Source: Oscillospiraceae bacterium (GTDB lineage: Bacteria; Bacillota; Clostridia; Oscillospirales; Acutalibacteraceae). From it: 63,333 nt of DNA. A program made the position numbers and the translations under genes. Numbering within the stretch: the first letter of the stretch is position 1; each line of letters starts with the position of its first letter. The stretch covers positions 1-63,333 of the forward strand of contig SVPR01000013.1 of assembly GCA_015065785.1 (NCBI GenBank), given 5' to 3'. This document shows, in pieces, positions 25,915 through 34,745 of this stretch. Below the pieces are notes generated by a model that made no database searches, was not told the origin of the DNA, and worked only from the letters and a program-made list of their open reading frames with translations.

Positions 25915-27351
25915 GTGAATAAAAAAACAAGCTTTTTTGTTGATTATAGCTGTCTTAATATGGCGGAGGGGTTACTTTCTGCAGGAGCCCATAACACCCA
26001 TGTTGTTTTTGATGTCTTTTTTAGAGAGATTCCCGATAACGGTGGTTTTGTAGTTATGGCGGGTCTGAGTCAGCTTATTGAGGAGCTTAAAAATATTGAA
26101 TTTTCAGAGGAAGCATTAGAAGAATTAAAAGAAAATGGTTTTTCAAAAGCACTCATTGATTACTTGAGAAACTTTAAATTTTCTTGTGATATTTATGCGG
26201 TTCCTGAGGGCACACCCGTTTTCCCGAATGAGCCGATTGTGAAAATTTGCGGACCTGTTATAGAAGCACAGCTTATTGAAACATTGGTTTTGAATATTAT
26301 AAATCATCAGACTCTTGTTGCTACAAAGGCAAATCGTATTGTAAGAGCTGCACAGGGTAAGCGGGTAATAGAAATGGGTGCAAGGCGTGCTCACGGCTTC
26401 GACTCTGCTGTTCTTGGTGCAAGGGCGGCTTACATCGGTGGCGTTTCTGCAACAACGCTTTATAATGCTTCAAAAGAATTTGAAATACCGTCTGCTTCAC
26501 CAATGAGTCATAGCTGGGTTCAGCTTTTTGATGATGAATTAGAGGCATTTAAAATTTATCTTGATGAGCACGGCGAAGATGGTATGCTTTTGGTTGATAC
26601 TTACGATACTTTGGAAAGCGGTGTAAAAAACGCTGTTGAAGCATTTAATTCTGTTCTTGTGCCTAAAGGGATGCGTCCTGCCGGTATTATAATTGATAGT
26701 GGCGATATGACATATCTTTCAAAACGAGCAAGACGAATTTTAGACGAAGCAGGCTTTCCGGATTGTGATATTTATGCTTCTAATTCACTTGACGAAATTC
26801 TCATTAAAGATATGATTAATCAGGGTGCCAAAATAGATGGCTTTATCGTAGGCGAAAAGTTAATTACATCTGAGTCCTCACCTGTGTTAGATGGTGTTTA
26901 TAAGCTTTGCGAAACCGAGAAAAATGGTGAGAGAATACCTGCAATTATGGTAAGTAACAATGTCAATAAAATTACTACACCTTGTTCAAAACGCGTTTGG
27001 CGTCTTTTTGATATGGAATCAGGAAAAGCTATTGCCGATGTTTTAACATTAGCAGAAGAAAGCATTGACAATGAAAAAACTTATTCTCTTTTTGACCCTG
27101 ATTTCACATGGAAAAGAAAAACAGTTGATAATTTCGTAGCAAGAGAATTGCTCGTTACTGTTTTTAAAGATGGTGAGTGTGTATATAATTCACCGTCGCT
27201 TGATGAAATTCGCTCTTATTGTATCGAGCAGGTTTCAACTCTTTGGGATGAAGTTACAAGATTTGAAAATCCGCATAAATATTATGTTGACTTTTCGGGC
27301 AAGCTCTGGGGAATCAAGCAGAGCTTAATTGAGAAAAATTCTAAGTTTTAA
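25915..27351 (+). CDS. pncB: Nicotinate phosphoribosyltransferase
   Basis: A 478-residue type II PRTase of the NAPRTase family, converting nicotinate and PRPP to nicotinate mononucleotide for NAD salvage. Conserved 'SCLNMAEGLL' N-terminus, 'GARRAHGFDSAVLGARAAYIGGVSATT', catalytic-loop 'SPMSHSWVQLF' with the conserved His, 'LLVDTYDTLESGVKNAV', 'GIIIDSGDM' and 'SNSLDE' are visible. The gene begins with GTG at 25915 in a weak GGTGAGC context; no ATG fits. Followed 11 bp later by an uncharacterised gene, so the two form one operon ending in a strong terminator. Confidence 0.93.
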   Translation: MNKKTSFFVDYSCLNMAEGLLSAGAHNTHVVFDVFFREIPDNGGFVVMAGLSQLIEELKNIEFSEEALEELKENGFSKALIDYLRNFKFSCDIYAVPEGTPVFPNEPIVKICGPVIEAQLIETLVLNIINHQTLVATKANRIVRAAQGKRVIEMGARRAHGFDSAVLGARAAYIGGVSATTLYNASKEFEIPSASPMSHSWVQLFDDELEAFKIYLDEHGEDGMLLVDTYDTLESGVKNAVEAFNSVLVPKGMRPAGIIIDSGDMTYLSKRARRILDEAGFPDCDIYASNSLDEILIKDMINQGAKIDGFIVGEKLITSESSPVLDGVYKLCETEKNGERIPAIMVSNNVNKITTPCSKRVWRLFDMESGKAIADVLTLAEESIDNEKTYSLFDPDFTWKRKTVDNFVARELLVTVFKDGECVYNSPSLDEIRSYCIEQVSTLWDEVTRFENPHKYYVDFSGKLWGIKQSLIEKNSKF

Positions 27352-27362
27352 GGATATATATA

Positions 27363-28649
27363 ATGAGTATTGATTATAAAATTGGTCTTTCAAGATGTCG
27401 TCTGTTTGATTTTCAAAATTGTGTAAGCTTTGTTGGTGAATATTCAGAAGAATTTTCTGAAAAGGAGCTCTCGAAAGCAATAAAAATGCTTGGTGTTAAG
27501 AAGCCGATAATTACTTCTGTAATCGAATTAGCAGAAAATGCTGAGGCGTTTTTACAGCCTGAAAGGGTAGAGCCCAAAATTCATTTTATAGAAGCAGATG
27601 TCAACACATTTGTTAATGAGTACAAAAGAGATGGCTTGAATTTTACTGAAAAGCTATTTGAATTTTTTGTTCTTAATAAAAATACTCTTGCGATTTTTTC
27701 TCACACAGTCGTTTCAGATGCAAAATCACTTCTTATCCTGGCGAAAGAATTGCTGTCATACTATAATAAAGAAAGTGTTTCTGTTGAGCCCGATGAAATC
27801 AAGCTTTTTTCAAATGAGGCAGAAATACCGTCTGAAGCGGAATCTTTTGTTGCTGACAGGGTAACAGAAGTGTTAAATAACGAGTGGCTTATGAAACCAA
27901 AAGCATTTTCTTTTGGCGACTACAAAGCTGCCAAACAGAAATTTTCTGAAAATAATTCAGAGGTTAAATGTAAGGATTTTTATTTTGATGATGAATTATC
28001 TGCTTTATTGAATGAGAAATGCCAAAAATTAAAAATTGATTTTTCGTCAATGGTAGCATTCGCGTTGTTAAAAGCGTTTAGCGAGAATACAAAATCAGAT
28101 AAAAAGATACATAAAATGAATGCTCAGCTTGACAGAAGACCTTTTTTTGTCGATAGAGAGGCTTATTCCGTTGGCGCGTTTAATGGTACTGTTTCTCTTG
28201 AGTTGCCTAAAAAAACTTCTGATTTAACAGAGCAGGCAAAAGAATTTCATAAGGTGTATTATAAAAAGTTTTCTGAGTGCTTCAATGCGTTTTATAATGA
28301 ATTGTTTCTAAGCAAATTAGAGCCATCATTTTTAGATTCAGCATTTATTTATAAAGCAAAGCAATATAAAAGTAAGGCAACTAAAAAGCTTGCTACACTT
28401 TATGGCTGTGAGCAGAAATTCCTCTTGGGTTTTGCTTCTTTTAACCTGAATCAGAAATCGTGGGAAAAGCTCTCCACTTTTAACCACATTTTAGTAAATG
28501 AGCCCCACAAATCGAATGAAAGTGTTTCAGCAACCCTTATTTTAAGCAGTAAAAATGTGTTGCATTTGGAGTGGGAAAGTGAAGCTTATAACGATGAAAA
28601 AATAACTGAAATCTCCGAAGCTTTTGTGTCTGTTTTAAAGCAGCTTTAA
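27363..28649 (+). CDS. Condensation-domain-like (CAT fold) protein with altered HHxxxDG motif, function unknown
   Basis: A 428-residue soluble protein I could not name. At residues 114-122 it reads 'HTVVSDAKS', which lines up with the HHxVSDGxS active-site motif of NRPS condensation and related CoA-dependent acyltransferases. The first His and the Asp (119) are kept, but the second, catalytic His is Thr115 and Gly is Ala120. A later 'DFSSMVAFALLKAF' and 'NAQLDRRPFF' resemble the second half of the fold (the N-Q-D-R type floor segment). It lacks carrier or adenylation domains. It may be a binding or scaffold protein rather than a transferase. Co-transcribed with pncB. Alternative: unrelated fold with a chance motif. 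Confidence 0.5.
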   Translation: MSIDYKIGLSRCRLFDFQNCVSFVGEYSEEFSEKELSKAIKMLGVKKPIITSVIELAENAEAFLQPERVEPKIHFIEADVNTFVNEYKRDGLNFTEKLFEFFVLNKNTLAIFSHTVVSDAKSLLILAKELLSYYNKESVSVEPDEIKLFSNEAEIPSEAESFVADRVTEVLNNEWLMKPKAFSFGDYKAAKQKFSENNSEVKCKDFYFDDELSALLNEKCQKLKIDFSSMVAFALLKAFSENTKSDKKIHKMNAQLDRRPFFVDREAYSVGAFNGTVSLELPKKTSDLTEQAKEFHKVYYKKFSECFNAFYNELFLSKLEPSFLDSAFIYKAKQYKSKATKKLATLYGCEQKFLLGFASFNLNQKSWEKLSTFNHILVNEPHKSNESVSATLILSSKNVLHLEWESEAYNDEKITEISEAFVSVLKQL

Positions 28650-28689
28650 AATTTAAAAACCTAATAAAATCAATAGTTTTATAGCTTTT

Positions 28690-28730
28690 GACCGAATTGG
28701 ACTTTTAAAAGTTCAATTCGGTCTTTTTTT
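28690..28730 (+). terminator. Terminator of pncB operon
   Basis: 17 bp stem GACCGAATTGGACTTTT with AAAAGTTCAATTCGGTC (one G-U pair), followed by eight T. Very strong. Confidence 0.92.
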
Positions 28731-28753
28731 ATTAAAAAAGTTTTAAAAATCTA

Positions 28754-28836
28754 TTGACAAATGGGGGGCTGTGGGTATATAATGGGAGCACGGTGGAGCA
28801 AATTCCCATAAAGTGACGCGAAAAACCCATAAAGTG
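28754..28836 (+). promoter_or_regulatory. mraZ promoter with MraZ operator repeats
   Basis: Promoter TTGACA (28754-28759), 18 nt, TATAAT (28778-28783). TGGG/TGGA units begin at 28762, 28772, 28783 and 28794, i.e. every 10-11 bp on one helix face, the arrangement known for MraZ binding (TGGGN repeats). Downstream, CCCATAAAGTG occurs twice (28805-28815 and 28826-28836), giving two more TGGG on the opposite strand 21 bp apart. The operator overlaps the -35/-10 spacer, so MraZ should repress its own cluster (inference from known MraZ autoregulation). Confidence 0.8.
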
Positions 28837-28870
28837 GGGAATTTTAAGTTCAGAAAGGTAGGTGTCGGAA

Positions 28871-29293
28871 ATGAGCTTCGGTATGTACAATCATAGTGTT
28901 GATTCTAAAAACCGTTTTATTATTCCGGCACAGCTTCGTTCTGAGCTTGGCGACAGAATTATTCTTTTTCGTTCACCAGATGAATCTAAATGTATTTATG
29001 TTTATACAGAAGAGCGTTGGGATGAGATTTGCAGAGAGATTGACAATCTCCCACCATCATCAAATTCAAGACATTTACAAAGAGCACTTCTTCACGCAGC
29101 TATTCCGGTTGAGCTTGACAAAACAGGTAGAGTTACTCTCAACCAATCTTTTAAAGAATATGCTAACATCGTAAAGGATATCGTTATCGTTGGCGTTTCA
29201 AGCAGAATTGAAGTCTGGGCACAAGAAGAGTGGGATAAAGAGGCTGAAAACTTCAACGAGTGTCTTGCTAATGAAATTGAAATCAGATTCTAA
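28871..29293 (+). CDS. mraZ: Transcriptional regulator MraZ
   Basis: A 140-residue protein with two SpoVT-AbrB-like swapped-hairpin domains: 'GMYNHSVDSKNRFIIPAQLR' and 'AIPVELDKTGRVTLNQSFKEYA'. MraZ forms a ring that binds TGGG repeats and controls the dcw cluster. The ATG at 28871 is preferred over an upstream GTG (28862) because AGGTAGGTG lies 6-7 bp before it and the family begins with M-F/S-x-G-x-Y-x-H. First gene of the division/cell-wall cluster; rsmH follows after 12 bp. Confidence 0.94.
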   Translation: MSFGMYNHSVDSKNRFIIPAQLRSELGDRIILFRSPDESKCIYVYTEERWDEICREIDNLPPSSNSRHLQRALLHAAIPVELDKTGRVTLNQSFKEYANIVKDIVIVGVSSRIEVWAQEEWDKEAENFNECLANEIEIRF

Positions 29294-29305
29294 GGAGAAG
29301 AGGAT

Positions 29306-30229
29306 ATGGAATTCAATCATATTTCGGTTCTTCTTAAAGAATCTGTTGATGCACTGAATATAAAACCTGATGGTATTTATGTTGACTGCACCGCAGGTGG
29401 CGGTGGTCACTCAGCAGAAATTCTTTCACATCTTAATGAAAACGGTAAAATGTATTTGTTTGACCGTGACCCTGATGCAATTTCAGTTTTAACTGAACGC
29501 TTCAAGGCTGATAAGAGAGTTACAATTATTCACGATAATTACAATAATATTAAATATCAGTTAGAAGCACTCGGTGTTTTTAAGGTTGACGGAATTGTTG
29601 TTGATTTAGGTGTCAGCAGTTTTCAGTTGGATACTGCTGAAAGGGGCTTTTCGTTTCATAACGATGCAGTTCTCGATATGAGAATGAGTAAAGCGGGTAA
29701 AAGCGCTAAAGATGTTGTTAATACTTATTCTGAAAACGAGCTTTATCGTGTTATTACAGAATACGGTGAAGAAAAATTCGCAAAAAAAATCGCTTCAAAC
29801 ATTGTTAAAGCGAGAGAAAAAGAAGAAATTAAAACAACATTCGAGTTGAGCGAAATAATTTCTGCTTCAATTCCTGCAAAGTTCAAGCGTGACGGTCATC
29901 CTGCACGAAAGACCTTTCAGGCTATAAGAATTGAAGTCAATAATGAATTAGATGGGTTAAAATCAGTTTTGCCTGATATGTTTGAGTTGCTGAATAAAGA
30001 TGGTGTACTCGCAATAATAACCTTCCATTCGTTAGAGGATAAAATTGTAAAAGATTATTTTGCAACCCTTAAACAAGGTTGTACCTGCCCTAAGGATTTT
30101 CCGGTGTGTGTATGCGGAAAAACACCAAAAGCAATTGTTAAAAGTGGCGGTGTAAAAGCAGGGCAAAAGGAATTGGATAATAACAAAAGAAGTCGCAGTG
30201 CAAAGCTTCGCACAGCGTTAAAAATATAA
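29306..30229 (+). CDS. rsmH: 16S rRNA (cytosine1402-N4)-methyltransferase
   Basis: A 307-residue SAM-dependent methyltransferase (MraW). SAM site 'VDCTAGGGGHSAEIL', 'DLGVSSFQLDTAERGFSF', 'RKTFQAIRIEVNNEL' and the 'ITFHSLEDKIVKDYF' motif are all present, plus a Cys-rich 'CTCPKDFPVCVCG' insertion common in Firmicutes. Methylates C1402 in the ribosomal decoding centre. Standard second gene of the dcw cluster. Confidence 0.95.
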   Translation: MEFNHISVLLKESVDALNIKPDGIYVDCTAGGGGHSAEILSHLNENGKMYLFDRDPDAISVLTERFKADKRVTIIHDNYNNIKYQLEALGVFKVDGIVVDLGVSSFQLDTAERGFSFHNDAVLDMRMSKAGKSAKDVVNTYSENELYRVITEYGEEKFAKKIASNIVKAREKEEIKTTFELSEIISASIPAKFKRDGHPARKTFQAIRIEVNNELDGLKSVLPDMFELLNKDGVLAIITFHSLEDKIVKDYFATLKQGCTCPKDFPVCVCGKTPKAIVKSGGVKAGQKELDNNKRSRSAKLRTALKI

Positions 30230-30257
30230 GGTGTTAATCACTTAAGGGGATAAAGAA

Positions 30258-30896
30258 ATGACTAATTACAGAGAAACTTCGGCTTACGATTTATCATTGT
30301 TTGAGCCGCAAGTTGTTGAACCAAGAAGGGTTCGCGAAACAGAGCCTGTAAGAAAACAGCAGGTTAAAAAGACACCTGCTAAAAAGGCAAGTCATAATAA
30401 AACTACAAAAAAATCAAATAAAAAACCAAGCGTTAATTATACAAGAGCAACAAGTAATACTGTAAGAAGAGCGGTAGAAACAGTTGATTCACATCAACAT
30501 ACTGTAGTGAGAAATAGCAAGAAAGCAGCAGTTTCACCTCTTCTTGTAAAAGTAATGGCAATAGTTTTGTGCCTTTTTTCAGCAGTTGTTATAAGACTTT
30601 TTATGTTTGCTGAAAGTGACAAGCTTGATGTTCAGATTGCAGCAGTTCAGAACGAGATTTCAATTGCAGAGGGTGAAACAGTAAGACTTAATGCGGAATT
30701 AAACAGTATGATTGATTCACAAAAGGCAATTGAGTATGCAGAAACAAAATTAGGAATGGTGAAAGCGGAAAGCTATCAGATTACATATATTGATTTGTCA
30801 GAGGGTGACGAATTCGTAGTAGCAGGCGAAAAAGAAGTTGACGGTAAAGGTGAATTTGCGAGCGAAATAAAGTCATTGTTTGCATATATTTTTTAA
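30258..30896 (+). CDS. ftsL: Cell division protein FtsL-like
   Basis: A 212-residue bitopic membrane protein in the FtsL position. A long basic cytoplasmic N-terminus (~1-92, Lys-rich 'VKKTPAKKASHNKTTKKSNKKP') precedes one TM helix (~94-117) and an extracytoplasmic leucine-zipper-like coiled coil ('LDVQIAAVQNEISIAEGETVRLNAELNSM'), followed by the 'AIEYAETKLGM' septation motif. Longer than Bacillus FtsL (117) because of the N-terminal extension. It should form the FtsL-DivIB-FtsB type complex. A terminator follows, so transcription may partly stop here. Confidence 0.82.
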   Translation: MTNYRETSAYDLSLFEPQVVEPRRVRETEPVRKQQVKKTPAKKASHNKTTKKSNKKPSVNYTRATSNTVRRAVETVDSHQHTVVRNSKKAAVSPLLVKVMAIVLCLFSAVVIRLFMFAESDKLDVQIAAVQNEISIAEGETVRLNAELNSMIDSQKAIEYAETKLGMVKAESYQITYIDLSEGDEFVVAGEKEVDGKGEFASEIKSLFAYIF

Positions 30897-30916
30897 TTCG
30901 TAAATACATTATATGG

Positions 30917-30946
30917 GGAGTTGAGATAACCTCGACTCCTTTTTTA
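30917..30946 (+). terminator. Terminator inside the dcw cluster, after ftsL
   Basis: GGAGTTGAG (30917-30925), loop ATAAC, CTCGACTCC (30931-30939), then six T. Splits mraZ-rsmH-ftsL from spoVD onward. Confidence 0.85.
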
Positions 30947-30989
30947 TTGAAAAAATAAATATTAAAGTTCAAAACTGTCGCGTATTTCC

Positions 30990-31018
30990 TTTACATATTG
31001 CATTATATATGGTATAAT
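30990..31018 (+). promoter_or_regulatory. Promoter for spoVD-murE and following genes
   Basis: TTTACA (30990-30995), 17 nt, TATAAT (31013-31018), 75 bp before the spoVD start and just after the terminator. Indicates a second transcription unit of the dcw cluster under SigA. Confidence 0.78.
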
Positions 31019-31092
31019 AATTATACTTATGCGACGAATTATCTGAGTTTAAATATATGATTGATTTTTTACAGAGTGGGAGGCTGTTTTAG

Positions 31093-33306
31093 TTGGCACG
31101 AACTACAAGAAAACTTAAAAGTCGCGGCTTGATTGCTGTGGCTATTCTCCTTATTTTAGGCTTTGGTACAGATATTTGCCGATTGTTTTATATTCAGGTA
31201 GTCAAAGGTGAAGAATATAAGACAAAGGCAGAGGCACAACAGCTGAGCGATACTGAAATTTCAGCCGACAGAGGTATTATTTACGATTGCAATTACAATG
31301 TGTTGGCAGAAAGTGCATCTGCGTGGCTCGTTTATGTTAATCCATCTAAAATTAAAGATGATTCCCAGAGAAAGCTTATTTCAACAACACTTGCAAATAT
31401 ATTAGAGCTTGACGAAGCTCGGATTTATGAAAAAATATCAAATTCTGATTATAGCTATGTAAAAATTCAGGGTAAGGTTGAATATACGGAAAAAACGCTT
31501 ATTTCAGATTTTATAGATGACAGCGATTTGTATGATATTGTAAACATTGACCCCGACACAAAGCGTTATTATCCATATTCAAATTTTGCTTCAACAATTA
31601 TCGGCTTTACAGGTTCAGAGGACTCAGGCAGAGCAGGCTTAGAGCTTATGTATAACGATAGCTTGTCAGGTGTCGCAGGTAGAGTTATTACTGCCAAAAA
31701 TGCAAGAAATGATGCTATGTCAAGTAATTTTGAAACTACCTACGATGCAAAGCAGGGCACAAGCTTGGTCCTCACTCTTGATAAAACAATTCAGCACTAT
31801 TTAGAAAAAGGTCTTAGCCAGGCGGTTATTGATAATGATGCTGCATCAGCTTACGGAATTGTTATGGAAGTAGAAACAGGTGCAATTCTTGCAATGGCAA
31901 CACTTCCGGATTATGACCTTAATTTGCCTACTGTTATAACAGATGAAGAGGTTTTAAAAGAACTTTCAAAAATAAAAGATGAAGAAAAGTATGATTTAGC
32001 ATATAACGAAAAAATCTATTCAATGTGGAGAAACAAATCGGTAAGTGATACTTACGAGCCGGGCTCAGTTTTCAAGATTTTCGTTGCTGCCGCTGCTCTT
32101 GAAGAAGGGCTTGTAACTCCCGATTTCTGCTTTAATTGCTCCGGTTCAATAAAGGTTGCAGATAATGTGCTTCACTGTCATAAAGACGGTGGCCACGGCA
32201 ATCAGACATTAGCAGAGGGTTTAATGAATTCGTGCAACCCGTTTTTTGTTACAATCGGTCAGAAGTTAGGTACAAAAAGCTTCTACAAATATTTTGATGC
32301 ATTCGGCTTCACTCAGGAAACTGAGGTCGATTTGCCCGGTGAAGCAACACCTGTAAAGGATGTTACATACCACTCATTAGAGAATATGGGTATTTCACAG
32401 GTTTCCTCCTCATCATTCGGTCAGACCTTCCAGGTCAGTGCAATTCAGATGATTACAGGCGTTTCAGCAGTTGCTAATGGCGGTAGCTTAATGCAGCCTT
32501 ATATTGTTCAGGCAATGCTCGATGAAGATGGTAACACAGTTTTTGAAGCAGAGCCTACAGTAAAACGAAGTGTAATTTCTGAAACTACAAGCGAATCTGT
32601 TTTAGCAATGATGGAAAAGGTTGTTTCTGAAGGTACAGGTAGAAACGCTTATGTTCCAGGTTATCGTGTTGCAGGTAAAACAGGTACATCAGAAAAGCTT
32701 ACAGTAGATGGCGAATATATCGCTTCTTTCGTTGGTTGTGCTCCTGCAGATGACCCTAAAATTGCAGTTCTTATAGTTATTGATGAACCGCAGGGGGCAG
32801 TTCACGGTGGTGGTGCTATTGCAGCACCTGTTGCAGGTACAGTAATTGAAGAAACACTGAAGTATATGAATATAGACCCCGTTTATTCTGCGAAAGAATT
32901 GGCACAGCTTAACGGTGTAACACCTGATGTTAACTCAATGAGTGTTGATAAGGCTAAAGCAACTCTTAAAAATAAGGGCTTTAGTGCAAGAGTTGTTGGC
33001 GACGGCAAAACAGTCGTTTCCCAGTATCCGTTAAAGGGTCAGAATATTCCGCTTGACGGTGTTGTAATTCTTTACACAGAAAAAGAAGCATCAAATACTA
33101 CAGCAACTGTTCCTGATTTAACAGGACTCAGCATAAGCTCTGCTAATGAAAGAGCAGTAAATGCAGGCTTTAATATAAAAATTTCAGGTGCATCGCTTGA
33201 CAGTGAGGTTGTGTCTTATCGTCAGAGTATTGATTCGGGAACACAGGCTGAGCTTGGTGCAACTATAACAGTATATTTCAAAACAAATAAAGGTGTTGAA
33301 GACTAA
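31093..33306 (+). CDS. spoVD: Class B penicillin-binding protein (SpoVD/FtsI) with PASTA domains
   Basis: A 737-residue transpeptidase. One N-terminal TM helix (~13-33), PBP dimerisation domain ('SADRGIIYDCNYNVLAESA'), transpeptidase domain with Ser325-x2-Lys328 ('PGSVFK'), 'SCN' (MNSCNPF) and Lys529-Thr-Gly, then two C-terminal PASTA domains (~610-670 and ~675-735). PASTA domains in this position are typical of SpoVD and of Gram-positive septal PBPs. As only one class B PBP is in the cluster it may serve vegetative division, sporulation or both. The start is TTG at 31093, with GGGAGG about 10 bp upstream. Confidence 0.88.
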   Translation: MARTTRKLKSRGLIAVAILLILGFGTDICRLFYIQVVKGEEYKTKAEAQQLSDTEISADRGIIYDCNYNVLAESASAWLVYVNPSKIKDDSQRKLISTTLANILELDEARIYEKISNSDYSYVKIQGKVEYTEKTLISDFIDDSDLYDIVNIDPDTKRYYPYSNFASTIIGFTGSEDSGRAGLELMYNDSLSGVAGRVITAKNARNDAMSSNFETTYDAKQGTSLVLTLDKTIQHYLEKGLSQAVIDNDAASAYGIVMEVETGAILAMATLPDYDLNLPTVITDEEVLKELSKIKDEEKYDLAYNEKIYSMWRNKSVSDTYEPGSVFKIFVAAAALEEGLVTPDFCFNCSGSIKVADNVLHCHKDGGHGNQTLAEGLMNSCNPFFVTIGQKLGTKSFYKYFDAFGFTQETEVDLPGEATPVKDVTYHSLENMGISQVSSSSFGQTFQVSAIQMITGVSAVANGGSLMQPYIVQAMLDEDGNTVFEAEPTVKRSVISETTSESVLAMMEKVVSEGTGRNAYVPGYRVAGKTGTSEKLTVDGEYIASFVGCAPADDPKIAVLIVIDEPQGAVHGGGAIAAPVAGTVIEETLKYMNIDPVYSAKELAQLNGVTPDVNSMSVDKAKATLKNKGFSARVVGDGKTVVSQYPLKGQNIPLDGVVILYTEKEASNTTATVPDLTGLSISSANERAVNAGFNIKISGASLDSEVVSYRQSIDSGTQAELGATITVYFKTNKGVED

Positions 33307-34727
33307 TGCTTTTATCAGAATTGTTAAAAGGCGTAAATGTAAAATCAGAGTATATTGACAGAGAAATCTGCGATGTTACAGATAACACAAAAAAAGTGAC
33401 AAAGGGCTGTGCTTTCGTTTGTGTTGCGGGTGCTCGCTTTGATGGTCATAGCTTTGCAAAAGAGGTTATGGAAAACGGTGCAGTAACAGTAATTGTTTCA
33501 AAGGATTTAGGGCTTACGGAACAGGTGCTTGTTGATAATACCCGTGAGGCTTATGCAATTATGTGTAAAAATCTCTTTGGTGCAGAATGCGATAAAATGA
33601 CACTTATCGGAATAACAGGCACCAACGGTAAAACTACTACCGCATTTATAATTAAAGATATTCTTAATGAATTTAATGTTAAATCCGGTCTTATCGGTAC
33701 TGTTAAAAATATGGTGGGTGACAAGGAGTTTCACACTGAGCTTACAACACCCGACCCTTATGATATGCACAAGCTCTTTAAAATGATGGCAGATGACGGA
33801 ATTAAGCATTGTGTTATGGAAACCTCATCACAGGCATTCCACCAGATGCGTCTTGCAGGTATTCATTTTAAGGTTGGTGTATTTACAAATCTTACTCAGG
33901 ACCATTTAGATTATCACGGTACTATTGAAGAATATAAAAAATGCAAAAAAGAACTCTTCAAGGCTTGCGAAACAGCGGTTGTTAATGCTGATGATGAATC
34001 AACACCATATATGACAGATGGAGTTGACTGTGAAAAGATAAGCTATGGTGTTAATAATGAGGCAACATTAAAAGCAAGTGAAATTGAGCTTTATGATAAT
34101 AAAGTGGTTTACACTGTAAACGATATTTTAAAAGTTGATTTTCATATTCCAGGTGATTTTTCCGTATATAACTCATTATCAGCAATTGGTGCGGTTAATG
34201 CGTTAGGGTATTCATTGGAAGATACAATAAATGCTATCAGCAGTGCAAAGTCGGTAAAGGGTAGATTAGAGTTAGTAGAAACAAATACACCATTCGGCGT
34301 TATTATTGACTATGCTCATACACCTGACGGACTTGAAAAAGCAATAAATGCAGTAAGAAGCTTTACAAAGGGTAGAGTTATTACTCTCTTTGGTTGCGGT
34401 GGTGACCGAGATAAAACAAAACGCCCTAAAATGGGAAGAATGGCAACAGAGCTTTCTGACATAGTAGTTATCACAACTGACAATCCTCGTACTGAGGACC
34501 CTGACGAAATTATCAAAGAAATTTTAATTGGTACAGTAGGCTCAAAGGCAGAGGTAATTACAATTACTGACAGAAGCGAGGCTATTGCGGAAGCTATGAA
34601 AATAGCGAAACAAGGTGATACAGTGCTTCTTGCCGGTAAAGGTCACGAAACTTATCAGGTTATAGGAACTGAACGCGTTCATTACGATGAAAGAGAAATA
34701 ATCAAAAAAGCATTAAGCTTAATTTGA
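33306..34727 (+). CDS. murE: UDP-MurNAc-L-Ala-D-Glu:meso-diaminopimelate ligase
   Basis: A 473-residue Mur ligase. ATP site 'TGTNGKTTT' (104-112), carbamylated-Lys region, 'HTPDGLEKAI' and the substrate-deciding 'DNPR' at 392-395, which selects meso-DAP rather than lysine. This indicates a meso-DAP (A1gamma) peptidoglycan. The start overlaps the spoVD stop by one base. Confidence 0.95.
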   Translation: MLLSELLKGVNVKSEYIDREICDVTDNTKKVTKGCAFVCVAGARFDGHSFAKEVMENGAVTVIVSKDLGLTEQVLVDNTREAYAIMCKNLFGAECDKMTLIGITGTNGKTTTAFIIKDILNEFNVKSGLIGTVKNMVGDKEFHTELTTPDPYDMHKLFKMMADDGIKHCVMETSSQAFHQMRLAGIHFKVGVFTNLTQDHLDYHGTIEEYKKCKKELFKACETAVVNADDESTPYMTDGVDCEKISYGVNNEATLKASEIELYDNKVVYTVNDILKVDFHIPGDFSVYNSLSAIGAVNALGYSLEDTINAISSAKSVKGRLELVETNTPFGVIIDYAHTPDGLEKAINAVRSFTKGRVITLFGCGGDRDKTKRPKMGRMATELSDIVVITTDNPRTEDPDEIIKEILIGTVGSKAEVITITDRSEAIAEAMKIAKQGDTVLLAGKGHETYQVIGTERVHYDEREIIKKALSLI

Positions 34728-34745
34728 TTTTGAACAGGTGATTTT

